Source: Xenopus tropicalis
Taxonomy: Eukaryota; Chordata; Amphibia; Anura; Pipidae
Assembly: GCF_000004195.4 (NCBI RefSeq)
Contig: NC_030684.2
Span: forward strand, 108,787,429 to 108,851,428
Length of the DNA stretch: 64,000 nt
Direction of reading: 5' to 3'
Part shown: positions 1 through 10,872 of the stretch, piece by piece
Position numbering within the stretch: the stretch's first letter is position 1
Layout of the letters: each line of letters begins with the position of its first letter
Program-made: the position numbers and the translations under genes
Notes under the pieces: model-generated
The model's database searches: none
Told to the model about the DNA's origin: nothing
Seen by the model: only the letters and a program-made list of their open reading frames with translations

Positions 1-935
1 AGTTAAGTTATAATGGCTTTATTGCATTCTTGGGGTAATTCTAGCCCCAGCCTGAATTATATATATTTGAGATATTCTTCATTCATAAACTTTTGCTTGG
101 TAAAGCAAAAAATCATTTTACCCCATTTCAAGTGGCTGGCACACGTATGGCCAAATAGCTGATGGTCAAAAAGAGAAAGCGAGGTGCAACTCCTATAACT
201 TCTGCCAATGTCCCATCCACATGGCGGGAAGCAGTATCTGTAGATAAACATTTCTACTGGACAGACTGCCAGCAATCAAATAGGATCACAAGATGGTTGT
301 CCCATCCCAAGGGATTATTCTAGACTGTACAGCAGGATGGTATGAATGTGATCACCAACTCTCTTACCAAATCTACGCATGAATGGGCATCTTTAGCCAT
401 ACGTGCATATTCACCAATCCTCTCACCCACTTCGATGATTTTCTAATAAGTGATGAATGGAATATATGTGCAGCACATCATTTTCTTTTTTTTCTGTTTG
501 CTTAAAGGATACCCAAATAACCAAATTTGCAGAATTAACATACTGAGTGCCTTTAATTGGCCCACACATCTTCCAGACCACATATACTGGCAGGGACTCA
601 TTTTTATTTTGTCAAAAAACAGAGCAAGCATTTAGTTCATGATCCCAGACAATTATATATTTTTAGTTATACTAATTACCCTCAAAACTCAGGCAGGAAA
701 TGTTACAGAAGGAAAATCTTACAACATGCCATGCAATGTAACAGCAACTTGTGTTTTCTTTTCTTTTTTTTTTCTCTTTTGAACAAGGATAAAATATTTG
801 GACATAAATAAGATGCCTTTATGAAAAGAGGTTGATGCTTTTTCGAATAGAGAGGATCTCATTACTGCTGTTACTGCAAGATATGAATCCAATGTGGGAA
901 ATCTGATTCCTATATAGGAAAGTCATTTAAAGAGA
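1..935. other. Unassigned AT-rich noncoding stretch
   Basis: I see no recognisable exon, RNA gene or element end here. The open frames are short, overlap on both strands and contain homopolymer runs, as expected by chance in AT-rich DNA. Confidence 0.5.
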
Positions 936-1267
936 TACAGGTATGGTATCCCTTATCCGGAAACACGTTATCCAGAAAGCTCAGAATTACGGAAAGCCCG
1001 TCTCCCATAGACTCCATTTTAATCCAATCATTCAGAATTTTAAAACTGATTTCCTTTTTCTCTGTAATAATAAAACAGTACCTTGTACTTGATCCAAATT
1101 AAGATATAAATAATCCTTATTGGATGCAAAACAATCCTATTGGGTTTAATTAATGTTTTATTGATTTTTTAGTAGACTTAGGGTATGGAGATCCAAATTA
1201 CGGAAATACCCCTTATCCGTAATACCCTAGGTCCCGAGCATTCTGGAGAATGGGTCCTATACCTGTA
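936..1267 (+). mobile_element. 330-bp TA-flanked MITE (family M1)
   Basis: The element opens with TA-CAGGTATGG and closes with CTATACCTG-TA, so its ends are inverted copies flanked by TA. Inside are the blocks seen in every copy in this window: a CTCCCATAGACTCC box, an AATAATAAAACAGT box and a GGAGATCCAAATTA box. A TA duplication fits a nonautonomous Tc1/mariner-type element, but the family name is not established here. At least ten full or partial copies occur in the window. Confidence 0.85.
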
Positions 1268-1495
1268 CTGACACCAGAAAATAACCCTTATGTTACATCT
1301 ATCATAACAAGGTCTATGCATGCTATTTATAATTTTGCCTTAAAAGTATTTGCCCAATGCTTTTACATTACTTATCTGATCCCCTGTGTTCCTCTATGAG
1401 GGGGCTGCCATATTTGTGCAGAAGTTGTCTGTTAGCATCTGTTAGCATTAGAACTGTATAACTGACAGGCTGAGAAGGGACAGTCAGGATGAGCA
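1268..1495 (-). mobile_element. T2-like MITE fragment
   Basis: The stretch matches, in reverse orientation, the better preserved element at 33798-34135. Shared blocks are CTGACACCAGAAA at one end and CTGAGAAGGGACAGTCAGG at the other. It abuts the M1 MITE directly and has lost its TTAA terminus there, so it is a broken copy. Confidence 0.7.
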
Positions 1496-1579
1496 GTATG
1501 AGCGCAAGTGTCTTACTTGACACCGACTGTGTCTTGCACTATTAAATGCTTTTGAAACCCTGTATTCAGCATTTTTCTA

Positions 1580-2028
1580 TTAAAGGACATGTCAACCGCA
1601 AAAAATATTTTTTGCTTAATAAAAGAAAACATAATTCCAAGCAACTTTCCAATGTGAATTTACTGAAAATGTTTAGTTCTTTAAAAGTAAATTGTAAATG
1701 TAATTGCTATTGAAAGCAGCATTTGCTGAACTCCTGGTTGTTACTTTTTAAACAATGTTGCAAAGGTCAGTCTCCTCCAGCAAACAGGTCTGTCAGTCTG
1801 CTGCCCTGTGTTACATTGTTTAAAATGCCAGAACTACCAGGGTAGAGAATAGAAAAGGACTGGCAAACACTAATTCTTATAGCAATTATATATACAAATA
1901 AGTAAAAAAAAACCATTGCAAGTTTGCAATGAATGTATACTGCAATGTTGCTTAGAATTATGTTTTCTTTTATTGGCAAAAAACATATATTTGGGGCCAA
2001 CAATATTTTGGGCTGACTTGTCCTTTAA
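1580..2028. mobile_element. TTAA-flanked T2/Kolobok-type MITE
   Basis: It begins TTAAAGGACATGTCAACC and ends GGCTGACTTGTCCTTTAA, giving inverted termini bounded by TTAA on both sides. TTAA duplication with an AAAGG start is the hallmark of the Xenopus T2 MITE group, which is assigned to Kolobok transposons. The short frame on the - strand inside it is noncoding repeat sequence. Confidence 0.8.
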
Positions 2029-4513
2029 AGACTGCAGATGCTTAATTCACCTGCCAGTCTAGTTGTTGAATGGCGGGCATACCACCTGTGCCCTAAGTGG
2101 TTTATATATTTACAAATTTGATTATCTCCTCTCCATTTTATCTTCCAGTCTTATATTTTTCTTCTAGTGTTATTCAAACAACGGCATGGTTGCTAGGGTC
2201 AGTGGGGCTCTAACAACAATGTGTGGCATGTAGATGATTTCCTAGGGTACTGTGGGACAGTCCTGGATGAGAACATAACTCTGTACTGCTTCCTCCTGTG
2301 TCTGCACCAAGAGCTACTGCATTAATTTGGGTGCAGACACACAGGGAGGATTTCGGCATGAAAATGCCATTAACACCCACACATAATATAGTCAGGCTCA
2401 GCTCTTGTCTGGAAGATAAATAGTGAGGAATGTTTGAGTAAAAATGGCATTGGCAAGTACTGGCATCCTTCTAAATGGTCACTAAATCACTGATGGCACT
2501 ACTGACAATTACAGGAGGCGTGTCTTCAAACAGAAATGGATAATTAGATTGCTGTGGTTCTCTTCAAGGGGGATAAGAGGAGGTGACAAATGTTTGTGTG
2601 CCAAGGGCCTAAGGGGGTAATGTAATAAAAGCCACAAAGTTTGCTTTAGGTCTAGTAACCTGACCAAATGACCAATCAGGCATTTACTTTTAAATAAGTG
2701 GACAGTATGTGCATGGCCACGATTAGAGGAGACAGGTGGGAATTCTTTCCAGCAGACTGCACCATGAGTGGGTTTGCAATGTTGGCAGTAACAGGGCTGA
2801 CTGAGGGCATGTTCAATGTGAGTATTATTATTTTCATTACCCATCCTGTTTATTTGGTATGGCCCACTGCCGAGAATGACAAAGGGCTATGACAGAGGGC
2901 TACTAGCCCAGAGTGCCTGGGGTGGGGTTGGGTGCTGTTTGCTAATTAGTATGAGGCCATATTATTTCTAATGACGGCTCTGTGCTAACAAGTAGACTTT
3001 AATTGCCTGACCTTCTGGAAACAGAACAACTTTTATTACATGACCACCCTATAGTGCATACATTACTATAGAAAAGCTGCTGTTACTTATGGTCTTTTTA
3101 GAAGAATATTTGTAACTCCACCCCCAAAACTGAGAAAAGACGCTTTTGTTTCTTGTTTATGCGGTTCAGAGCAAGCACCTCAGTCCATAAACATGGGTCA
3201 GACATATTTTCTGCAATGATATGGGACCTCCTAAAACAGACCCCCCTTACATCTGACAGATATTGGCTCACTGGAGATTCTTTTCTCACGGCAGAGATTT
3301 CCTCTGGGGACCCTGATTTAAATTACAGCAATAAAATCCTTTCAACTATATTACAGTCATTAATTTAAAGTAAGCCTAATTTGGGATTGGATACTTGAAC
3401 TCTGTCTCAAAGTCTTTTTCAATCAGAAGTAACCGCAAATTGTATGGGCAGCTCCAGTATCTACCAGTTATCAAAGAGTGGCTTCTCAAAGCACAAACTG
3501 AATACACAGAAGCGGTGCAGATTTTTTAGAATGGCTTACTGTACAAGACAACTGGACACTATGCACAGTGTAATAAGGGCCAATGGTCCAAACTCAATGT
3601 GTTTATGTGAGAGGTTGGGCAGCTGGGTGGGCAGGTTTTAAAAAGGTGCGGCAATGGTAATGCACAAGAGAATAAAAAAAACAACACCCAGGGTTTGGGC
3701 GAGGGTGGGTGTGGAACTAGGTGGGTGGAGGAAAAAAGATGGGTGAATGGACTGAGCAGGAGGCAGAAAGGTTACCATGCATCCATAAAAGTGTTTTGCC
3801 ATACTCCTTGTCCTCTTCTTATATCATCCATATCTTCTCCTATTGAAAGTCCAATAAATAAAGTGATACTCCTACACAAAGTAACGACTTGCGCCTGAGG
3901 CCTAGTCTAGGGATAAAAACATAGTCTGACAACACTACAGCCAAATAACCCACTGTGCATACAGAAATCCTGCCATGCCAGTGTAGGCTTCATTTAATGA
4001 GACAGCACATTCAGCTGCAGTAAATAAAAAATACCCTAAAAAAACAGATCATGCATATACCATCCTTCAGTTTATACATGGCATTTCTTGGGTGTGAAAT
4101 CAGAGTTGACTTACAGCTACCCAACAGATCGTTTATACAGTTTATATCATAATTAAGTGGCCCGTTAAAGGACCTTGCCAAATTGGAATATCTATATCAG
4201 TAAATATTGCCCTTTTACATCCTTTCCCTTGAGTCACCATTTAGTGATGGGCTGTGTGCCCACTCAGAGATCACCTGACAGGAAATAATGCAGCTCTAAC
4301 TGTAACAGGAAGTAGTGTGGAAGCAAAAGGCAGAACTCTGTCCAGTAATTGGCTGATGGGGCCTAGCATGTATGTGTGCCTTGGCTTGTTTGTGTGCACT
4401 GTGAATCCTATGATCCCAAGAGGCGGCCCTTAATTCTTTAAATGGCAATTTTCTATTTAGGATTACCCAATGGCACATTCTGCCAGAAAGGTTTATCTGT
4501 TTGATAATGGTTT
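2029..4513. other. Unassigned noncoding stretch with one diverged repeat
   Basis: No exon or complete element is recognised. About 2590-2730 resembles the repeat at 56893-57030: both carry a CACAAAGTTTGC block followed by a CCAATCA block and a TTTTAAA block. The rest is unique-looking AT-rich DNA. Confidence 0.45.
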
Positions 4514-4521
4514 ATTTAGAT

Positions 4522-4784
4522 CAGGGATCCCCAACCTTTTAGACCTGTGAGCCACATTCAAATGGAAAAAGTGTTGGGGAGCAACACAAGCATGGAAAAG
4601 GTTCCTGGAGGTGCCAATAAGAACTATGATTGGCTACTTCATACCCCCTATGTGGACTGGCAGCCTACAGAAGGCTCTGTTTGGCATTATACTTAGGTTT
4701 TTATGCAACCAAGGCCACTGGGAGCAACATCCCAGGGGTTGGGGAGCAACATGTTGCTCATGAGCCACTGGTTGGGCAACATTG
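4522..4784. mobile_element. Nonautonomous hAT element, 263 bp
   Basis: The 8-bp sequence ATTTAGAT occurs immediately on both sides, at 4514-4521 and 4785-4792, a perfect hAT-length target duplication. The ends are imperfect inverted repeats: CAGGGATCCCCAACC at the left and GGTTGGGCAACATTG at the right. There is no coding capacity, so it depended on a transposase from elsewhere. Confidence 0.85.
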
Positions 4785-4792
4785 ATTTAGAT

Positions 4793-5620
4793 GAAGCAGG
4801 GTTTTATATATTTATTATATGTTGTTGTATGCACTATATTTTTTTAGACTTGTATTCTTTGGGGGTATACTTTTCCTTTAAGTAATTACTTGTGCAAGTA
4901 TCATACAAGTACATACAAACAAGCCAAGTTTATGGAATGTTAGCGCATTGGTCATTTTCGCTACTTTTCAAAAAATGATTACAAATCACTAAATGGTACT
5001 ATAAGTCAATACATTACTTGATACAATTATCAGCAGCTTTAGAGAAATACCAGCAACTCATGCATGAAACTGTAAAAGCAAAATAAAACTGCTAATATAA
5101 CTGAAATACTACTCTTAAATTAAAGCTCAGAGTAGTAAACCTCAGAGAGCATGCTCAGTATGAAATGTATCAAATTGGAACATTTTAGGAATTCGTATCT
5201 TACTTTGAAAGGAGAAAAAAGAAACAAATTCATTTATAAAGAGATCTAACCCCACCCCAAAAACATTTTTGCAGTTTCCATTTATTTTATTGTGCATGTT
5301 ATGAAACTAGTAGCTTTGCATTTTCTCTCATGTAAATGTTACATTTATATTGGTCATTAAACCTTCTGCATACCAGCTCAGATCTGACGTGGAAAAACTT
5401 GATAGTAGCAGTGTAAAATTGCTAGTATCACTGAAACAAAAAATATATATAAATGTATGTAAACTGTTCATTGTTTGGAGGTTAGATCCCTCTTTAAAAT
5501 TGTTTAGTTTCTTCTTTTTTTGCGGATTGGGGTAAGATACCCTTAGTTCTTAAAAACTGCACATTATAATTTATGTTGTGTGCTATGACAACAATACATT
5601 TTGAGAAGTTAGACTGCACC
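4793..5620. other. Unassigned AT-rich noncoding stretch
   Basis: I see nothing that can be named. The last bases before 5625 (GTTAGACTGCACCTTTAA) look like the end of a decayed TTAA-type MITE that abuts the next one. Confidence 0.45.
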
Positions 5621-5621
5621 T

Positions 5622-5900
5622 TTAAAGGGACAATATATTAAAAACTTATGTTTTTGTACTTGTCCTTGTGTCTCTTACAGTAATGTTTAATGTTTATAAA
5701 AAGTTCAGAAGTGTTATTAGTGAAACAGTGATTAACTTGAATTTAGAGCAAAGTTACTTGTTTGATGAATGGAGGAATCTATTTCCTGTTACTCATTTAG
5801 CAGTGTTTCCTTTCTCTTAAAAGTAGCGGCAGCCCTATCCTGCTACTGTTTACAGAACTGTAGCATTTAACTGGTAAACTGAAATAAGTTAAGGAGAGGA
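5622..5900. mobile_element. Decayed T2-like MITE end
   Basis: TTAAAGGGACAATATATT at the left edge is a typical T2-type start. I could not locate a matching inverted end, so the right boundary is a guess. Confidence 0.4.
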
Positions 5901-6185
5901 TATATATGTATATATATGATCCCCTGTGGATTGAAACACGTTGATATGAGTATGGAGGAATAAAGATTTGTTATTATTTTTTTTACATATAATTTCCGTG
6001 AGTGCTTTGTACCACTTAAGTATTTATTCTAGGAATAGCACCCGGCATGTAACTCAGCGCTCATGTCACAGGAGTCCTACTGGCAGTTGAGAATAAATCC
6101 ACACATCCACAGCAGAAGGAACCCACGCTCTCATGGCTTATGGTGACAACTAGTTTTTTATTGTGGAGACAATCTGCTAGCATTG

Positions 6186-6189
<4 letters not shown>

Positions 6190-6260
<71 letters not shown>
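6190..6260. repeat. (TA)n microsatellite
   Basis: About 70 bp of uninterrupted alternating T and A. Confidence 0.98.
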
Positions 6261-6263
<3 letters not shown>

Positions 6264-6514
6264 TGTTTTCTAATAGAATAAAGTGATTAATTTTTAGTCC
6301 CCAGAGTGTACCTTTTTTTGTGGAATGGATTTACAGCATATTTGGTAGCACCTGAGTCCCTAAGTGAATAGAGCATGGAGTAAACGAAGTGCAGGAGGTA
6401 TATGGACTGTATATATATATATACAAAAATGCTGGAAGAGCTGCACACCATGAGGTAGTATTGATACCTGGGTGCCTGTGCAAAAAATGAGTATACAGGC
6501 TAGAGGTTTATTGT

Positions 6515-6549
6515 GACCAACGTTTCAGCTCCACACAGGAGCTTTCGTC

Positions 6550-6553
<4 letters not shown>
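6515..6553 (-). ncRNA. Hammerhead-ribozyme-like motif
   Basis: On the - strand the order is a TAGACGA box, a stem of AGCTCC and GGAGCT closing a short loop, then GAAAC and GTT. This matches a minimal hammerhead: 5' box, helix II, GAAA box, cleavage-side triplet. The 5' box differs from CTGACGA at two positions, so self-cleavage may be lost. Confidence 0.45.

Positions 6554-6554
<1 letters not shown>

Positions 6555-6597
<43 letters not shown>
6555..6597. repeat. (TA)n microsatellite
   Basis: About 43 bp of alternating T and A directly after the hammerhead-like motif. Confidence 0.97.
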
Positions 6598-6601
<4 letters not shown>

Positions 6602-6620
6602 TGCACATGAGAACTCAATA

Positions 6621-6822
6621 TATTATGTAAAATAAAATAGTTACTTGATGGTAACTAAGCTGCATGAATCCATATTAAGGACAAAATAATCCTACTGGGT
6701 TTATTTCATATTTAAATCATTTTTAGCAGACTTAAGGTTTGGTGATCCAAAATAAGAAAAATCCCTTATCCAGAAAACCCCAGGTCCCAAGCATTTTGGA
6801 TAATTAGATCCCATGCCTGTTA
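6621..6822 (+). mobile_element. M1 MITE, 3' part only
   Basis: It contains the shared GGTGATCCAAAAT block, then CCCTTATCCAGAAAACC and the end GATCCCATGCCTG. The left terminal repeat is missing, so the copy is truncated. Confidence 0.75.
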
Positions 6823-7785
6823 TGTCTCAACAGCCTATTCTAAGATATAAAAAGGCAAATATAATACAAGAACCTTCAGACTCTAAATATACAGCTTGTT
6901 TACAGAATCATATAAAGGAGATGCTAATTATTAGAAGGGTTATACTTCTTTTATATAAGACTCTGCTTGTTAGTTTCATACAGTAATCGTTCTGGCACAC
7001 AGATTCATTGGGATGAAAACTACTGACATCACGTAACCTGTAAAATAAGTCATATACTTTCACAGCTTTTTTAAGATTTTAGTTTTAAGTCACGATCAGG
7101 ATGTATATAGAAAAGTGATTTTAAATGTATTACAATGGAAAGAAAAGAAAATTTTCTTTTTTTTAGCCACACACAATCCTGGATTTTCTAACTAAATAAA
7201 CATGATAAACATTACGGAGCGGCAGCAATGCTTTCAGACGTGGCGATTTGTACTCAAAGCATGCACAGCACCATTTCATTTCCATGGGACAAAGCTACTG
7301 CAGATCCAATGCAGCACTAGGAGGATAAAACACATAACTATTTCCATGCCAGGCTGATTATCTGTATTGCCAGCAATTACTATACTACACTGAGGCTTTT
7401 ATTTACATTTATTTATTACATTATACTGTCACTATTATGATATAATATAATCCTTTATGAGATATAAATCACTTTCTCTGTCATCAGCTAGGGGGTCTTA
7501 TATTTAAAATCATTATAAAACTGCAGAGAAAACAATCTAAAAGCGGACACAGTGTAATACAATAACAAAAAATGGCACACACAGGCCTTTTTATATCACC
7601 TTATTTTCTGGCCCCCGCTTTCCACGATAAAGAGGATACTTGCTGCATCTATCCCACTCACTTGGTAAAGTACAATAACAGCACGGGTCAGCCCATTTAA
7701 TGCAGTTAGGTAAAATTCCCATCCTATCAGCTACTGGCAGAGAATGATATTTTAAACAGTGTGGTTCTCCCTGAAAATGATCAAG
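6823..7785. other. Unassigned AT-rich noncoding stretch
   Basis: No exon or element is recognised. The 84-residue frame on the - strand runs into an M1 MITE end and is not credible as a gene. Confidence 0.5.
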
Positions 7786-7790
7786 AACAT

Positions 7791-7833
7791 CCCAAGGTCC
7801 CAAGCATTCTGGATAACAGGTCCCATACCTGTA
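7791..7833 (+). mobile_element. M1 MITE, right-end fragment
   Basis: Only the last 40-odd bases of the MITE remain, ending GGTCCCATACCTGTA. Confidence 0.75.
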
Positions 7834-7975
7834 TATATAGTTCATTACTTAGAAAAGTTGGAAATTTCCATGGACACACATTTGGGTTCTGTCCTTGGAT
7901 ATAAAGGTCTGCTGACATCTACTGTATACTATACTTTCTATCTATCTACACTGCCCTATTTTTCTTTCTTTGATG

Positions 7976-7976
<1 letters not shown>

Positions 7977-8016
<40 letters not shown>
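7977..8016. repeat. (TA)n microsatellite at Tc1 insertion point
   Basis: Roughly 40 bp of TA repeats end exactly where the Tc1-like element starts, consistent with insertion at TA. Confidence 0.95.
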
Positions 8017-8019
<3 letters not shown>

Positions 8020-9611
8020 TGGTGTGAAAAACTATCTGCCCCCTTCCTGATTTCTTATTCTTTTGCATGTTTGTCACACTTAAATGTTTCTGCTCATAAA
8101 ACACATTTAACTATTAGTCAAAGATAACACAAGTAAACACAAAATGCAGTTTTTAAATGAGGGTTTTTATTATTAAGGGAGAAAAAAAATCCAAACCTAC
8201 ATGGCCCTGTGTTAAAAAGAAATTGCCCCCTGAACCTAATAACTGGTTGGGCCACCCTTAGCAGCAATAACTGCAATCAAGCGTTTGCGATAACTTGCAA
8301 CGAGTCTTTTACAGCGCTCTGGAGGAATTTTGGCCCACTCATCTTTGCAGAATTGTTGTAATTCAGCTTTATTTGAGGGTTTTCTAGCATGAACTGCCTT
8401 TTTAAGGTCATGCCACAACATCTCAATAGGATTCAGGTCAGGACTTTGACTAGGCCACTCCAAAGTCTTCATTTTGTTTTTCTTCAGCCATTCAGAGGTG
8501 GATTTGCTGGTGTGTTTTGGGTCATTTTCCTGCTGCAGCACCCAAGATCGCTTCAGCTTGAGTTGACGAACAGATGGCCGGACATTCTCCTTCAGGATTT
8601 TTTGGTAGACAGTAGAATTCATGGTTCCATCTATCACAGCAAGCCTTCCAGGTCCTGAAGCAGCAAAACAACCCCAGACCATCACACTACCACCACCATA
8701 TTTTACTGTTGGTATGATGTTCTTTTTCTGAAATGCTGTGTTACTTTTAAGCCAGATGTAACGGGACACGCACCTTCCAAAAAGTTCAACTTTTGTCTCT
8801 TCGGTCCACAAGGTATTTTCCCAAAAGTCTTGGCAATCATTGAGATGTTTTTTAGCAAAATTGAGACAAGCCATAATGTTCTTTTTGCTTAAAAGTGGTT
8901 TGCGCCTTGGAAATCTGCCATGCAGGCCGTTTTTGCCCAGTCTCTTTCTTATGGTGGAGTCGTTAACACTGACCTTAATTGAGGCAAGTGAGGCCTGCAG
9001 TTCTTTAGATGTTGTCCTGGGGTCTTTTGTGGCCTCTCGGATGAGTTGTCTCTGCGCTCTTGGGGTAATTTTGGTCGGCCGGCCACTCCTGGGAAGGTTC
9101 ACCACTGTTCCATGTTTGGCTCTCACTGTGGTTCGCTGGAGTCCCAAAGCTTTAGAAATGGCTTTATAACCTTTACCAGACTGATAGATCTCAATTACTT
9201 TTGTTCTCATTTGTTCCTGAATTTCTTTGGATCTTGGCATGATGTCTAGCTTTTGAGGTGCTTTTGGGCTACTTCTCTGTGTCAGGTAGCTCCTATTTAA
9301 GTGATTTCTTGATTGAAACAGGTGTGGCAGTAATCAGGCCTGGGGGTGACTACAGAAATTGAACTGGGGGTGTGATAAACCACAGTTAAGTTATTTTTTA
9401 ACAAGGGGGGCAATCACTTTTTCACACAGGGCCATGTAGATTTGGAGTTTTTTTTCTCCCTTAATAACGTAAACCTTCATTTAAAAACTGCATTTTGTGT
9501 TCAATTATGTTATCTTTGACTAATAGTTAACGGTTTTTGATGAGCAGAAACATTTTGTGTGACAAACATGCAAAAGAATAAGAAATCAGGAAATAGTTTT
9601 TCACACCACTG
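8017..9611 (-). mobile_element. Tc1-like DNA transposon, copy A
   Basis: The element starts CAGTGGTGTGAAAAACT and ends TTTTTCACACCACTG, with TA on both outer sides. A second homologous block in each arm (around 8195-8215 and 9420-9445, with CATGGCCCTGTG) shows the long inverted-repeat/direct-repeat layout of Tc1-like elements. The transposase lies on the - strand. The right arm lacks about 8 bp that copy B has next to its outer end. Most of its sequence matches copy B closely, so both are fairly young copies. Confidence 0.95.
8236..9240 (-). pseudogene. Tc1-like transposase, catalytically dead copy
   Basis: This 334-residue frame encodes a Tc1/mariner transposase, which would bind the element's inverted repeats and cut and paste the DNA at TA sites. 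The N-terminal paired-like helix-turn-helix (about residues 1-105) includes a GRPTK AT-hook-like linker. The catalytic core shows WTEETKVELFG, QQENDPKHTS and SPDLNPIE. Spacing from residue 238 to Glu273 is 34, the DD34E arrangement. The two catalytic aspartates are both glutamate here (147 and 238); copy B keeps both as Asp. Six residues of the DNA-binding domain (IIHKWQ after residue 41) are also missing. The frame is open but I infer the protein is inactive. The start at MPRSK matches the start of copy B. Confidence 0.9.
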
Positions 9612-9613
9612 TA

Positions 9614-10070
9614 TATATGCAGATATTAGTCACAGCATTCACAGGTCTTCCAAAAATTAAAAAAAAATAATTAAGGTTGAATTGAAGTTTCGGTCAGAAT
9701 CACATACCTTTATTGAGATATATATAGGGCAACAATTCACACTGAATTACTCAACAAGCTATGTGATGTTTTAACAGACATTTTTGCATATACAAATTTT
9801 GAGTGCTGAGTCAATGTTTTTCTTTTTTTGATATTGTACTACTGTGGTATGTATTTTGACTATGTGCACCAACTACTAAAGGAGGTTGTGCAGCAGCTTT
9901 TTAACCTTGTACCTTAATACAAGGTAATATGGTATATTTATATATTTGTGACACACTGTATGCCGCTAAAACCAACAAACTAAGCAAATAGATTAACCAG
10001 ATGTGCGTTCCTTGCATATAGGCGATTTGAATATATGCGTTAAAGGACACATATTTTTGTTAAGCAGTTT
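9614..10070. other. Unassigned AT-rich stretch
   Basis: No gene or element end is recognised between the Tc1 copy and the next MITE. Confidence 0.45.
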
Positions 10071-10872
10071 AAAGGTGGCCATACACGATACAATAACAAT
10101 CTTTCCCACTACAACTGGTCATAGTAAAGATTGTTCGTCCTCTCTACTAACATTAAGGGGCTGATTTACTAACCCACGAATCCGACCCGAATTGGAAAAG
10201 TTCCGACTTGAAAATGAACATTTTGCGACTTTTTCGTATGTTTTGCGATTTTTTCGGCGTCTTTACGAATTTTTCGTTACCAATACGATTTTTGCGTAAA
10301 AACGCGAGTTTTTCGTAGCCTTTACGAAATTTGCGCAAAATCTTGCGATTTTTCCATAGCGTTAAAACTTACGCGAAAAGTTGCGCCTTTTTCGTAGCGT
10401 TAAAACTTAAAAGGTGCGAAGTTTTGCGTAAGTTTTAACGCTACGAAAAAAGCGCAAGTTTTAACGCTACGAAAAATCGCAAGATTTTACGCAACTTTCG
10501 TAATGGCTACGAAAAACTCGCGTTTTTACGCAAAAATCGTATTGGTAACGAAAAATTCGTAAAGACGCCGAAAAAAATCGCAAAAAATCGCAAAATACCG
10601 ATCTTTACGAAAAAAACGCAATCGGACTCATTTCAACCCGTTCGTGGGTTAGTAAATGTGCCCCTAAGAGTTGAATCATCAGATATGCAGGTAAAAACAA
10701 AGGAATTCTTTACCCCATCTGACAATTTAGCATTAACGTTACGATGCTCGGGCACCTTTAAAGGCGCCTTAGGCTTTTAACGATAAAGGTCTCCTCGTCT
10801 CCCACCATACACGCACCGATTATCATACAACTTAGTTTCAAACAATGATATATGTGAGTATATGCCCACCTT
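10071..10872. mobile_element. MITE with GGTGGCCATACAC ends, split by a nested element
   Basis: The left end AAAGGTGGCCATACAC and the right end ATATGCCCACCTT are inverted relatives. The flanks look like TTTA and TTAA, so the target duplication is unclear. A foldback element at 10157-10664 sits inside it. Confidence 0.6.
10157..10664. mobile_element. 508-bp foldback MITE, TAA duplication
   Basis: The element is almost entirely an imperfect palindrome. It runs from GGGGCTGATTTACTAA to TTAGTAAATGTGCCCC and has TAA at 10154-10156 and 10665-10667. The arms carry repeated CGAAAAA and TTTTTCG blocks, and the centre lies near 10410. A 3-bp TAA duplication suggests a PIF/Harbinger-type origin. Smaller relatives occur at 25701, 25993, 27207, 29805 and 63477. 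Confidence 0.8.

Larger units (their letters stand above)
5920..6553 (-). mobile_element. Hammerhead-bearing retroelement remnants (Penelope-like or retrozyme-like)
   Basis: Two pieces flank a long TA tract. The left piece contains GATTGAAACACGTTG followed by GGAGGAATAAAG. The right piece contains AGAGCTGCACACC and then, on the - strand, a hammerhead-like core at 6515-6553. Blocks of this kind are typical of dispersed amphibian elements that carry hammerhead ribozymes. The boundaries, and whether the two pieces are one element, are uncertain. Confidence 0.4.

Noticed and set aside
7759..8127. 122-codon forward frame
   Set aside because: It contains a long IYIYIY run encoded by the TA microsatellite and crosses into the Tc1 end.
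8389..9249. Forward frames inside Tc1 copy A, and the same at 42067-42939 in copy B
   Set aside because: They are antisense shadows of the transposase and appear identically in both copies.
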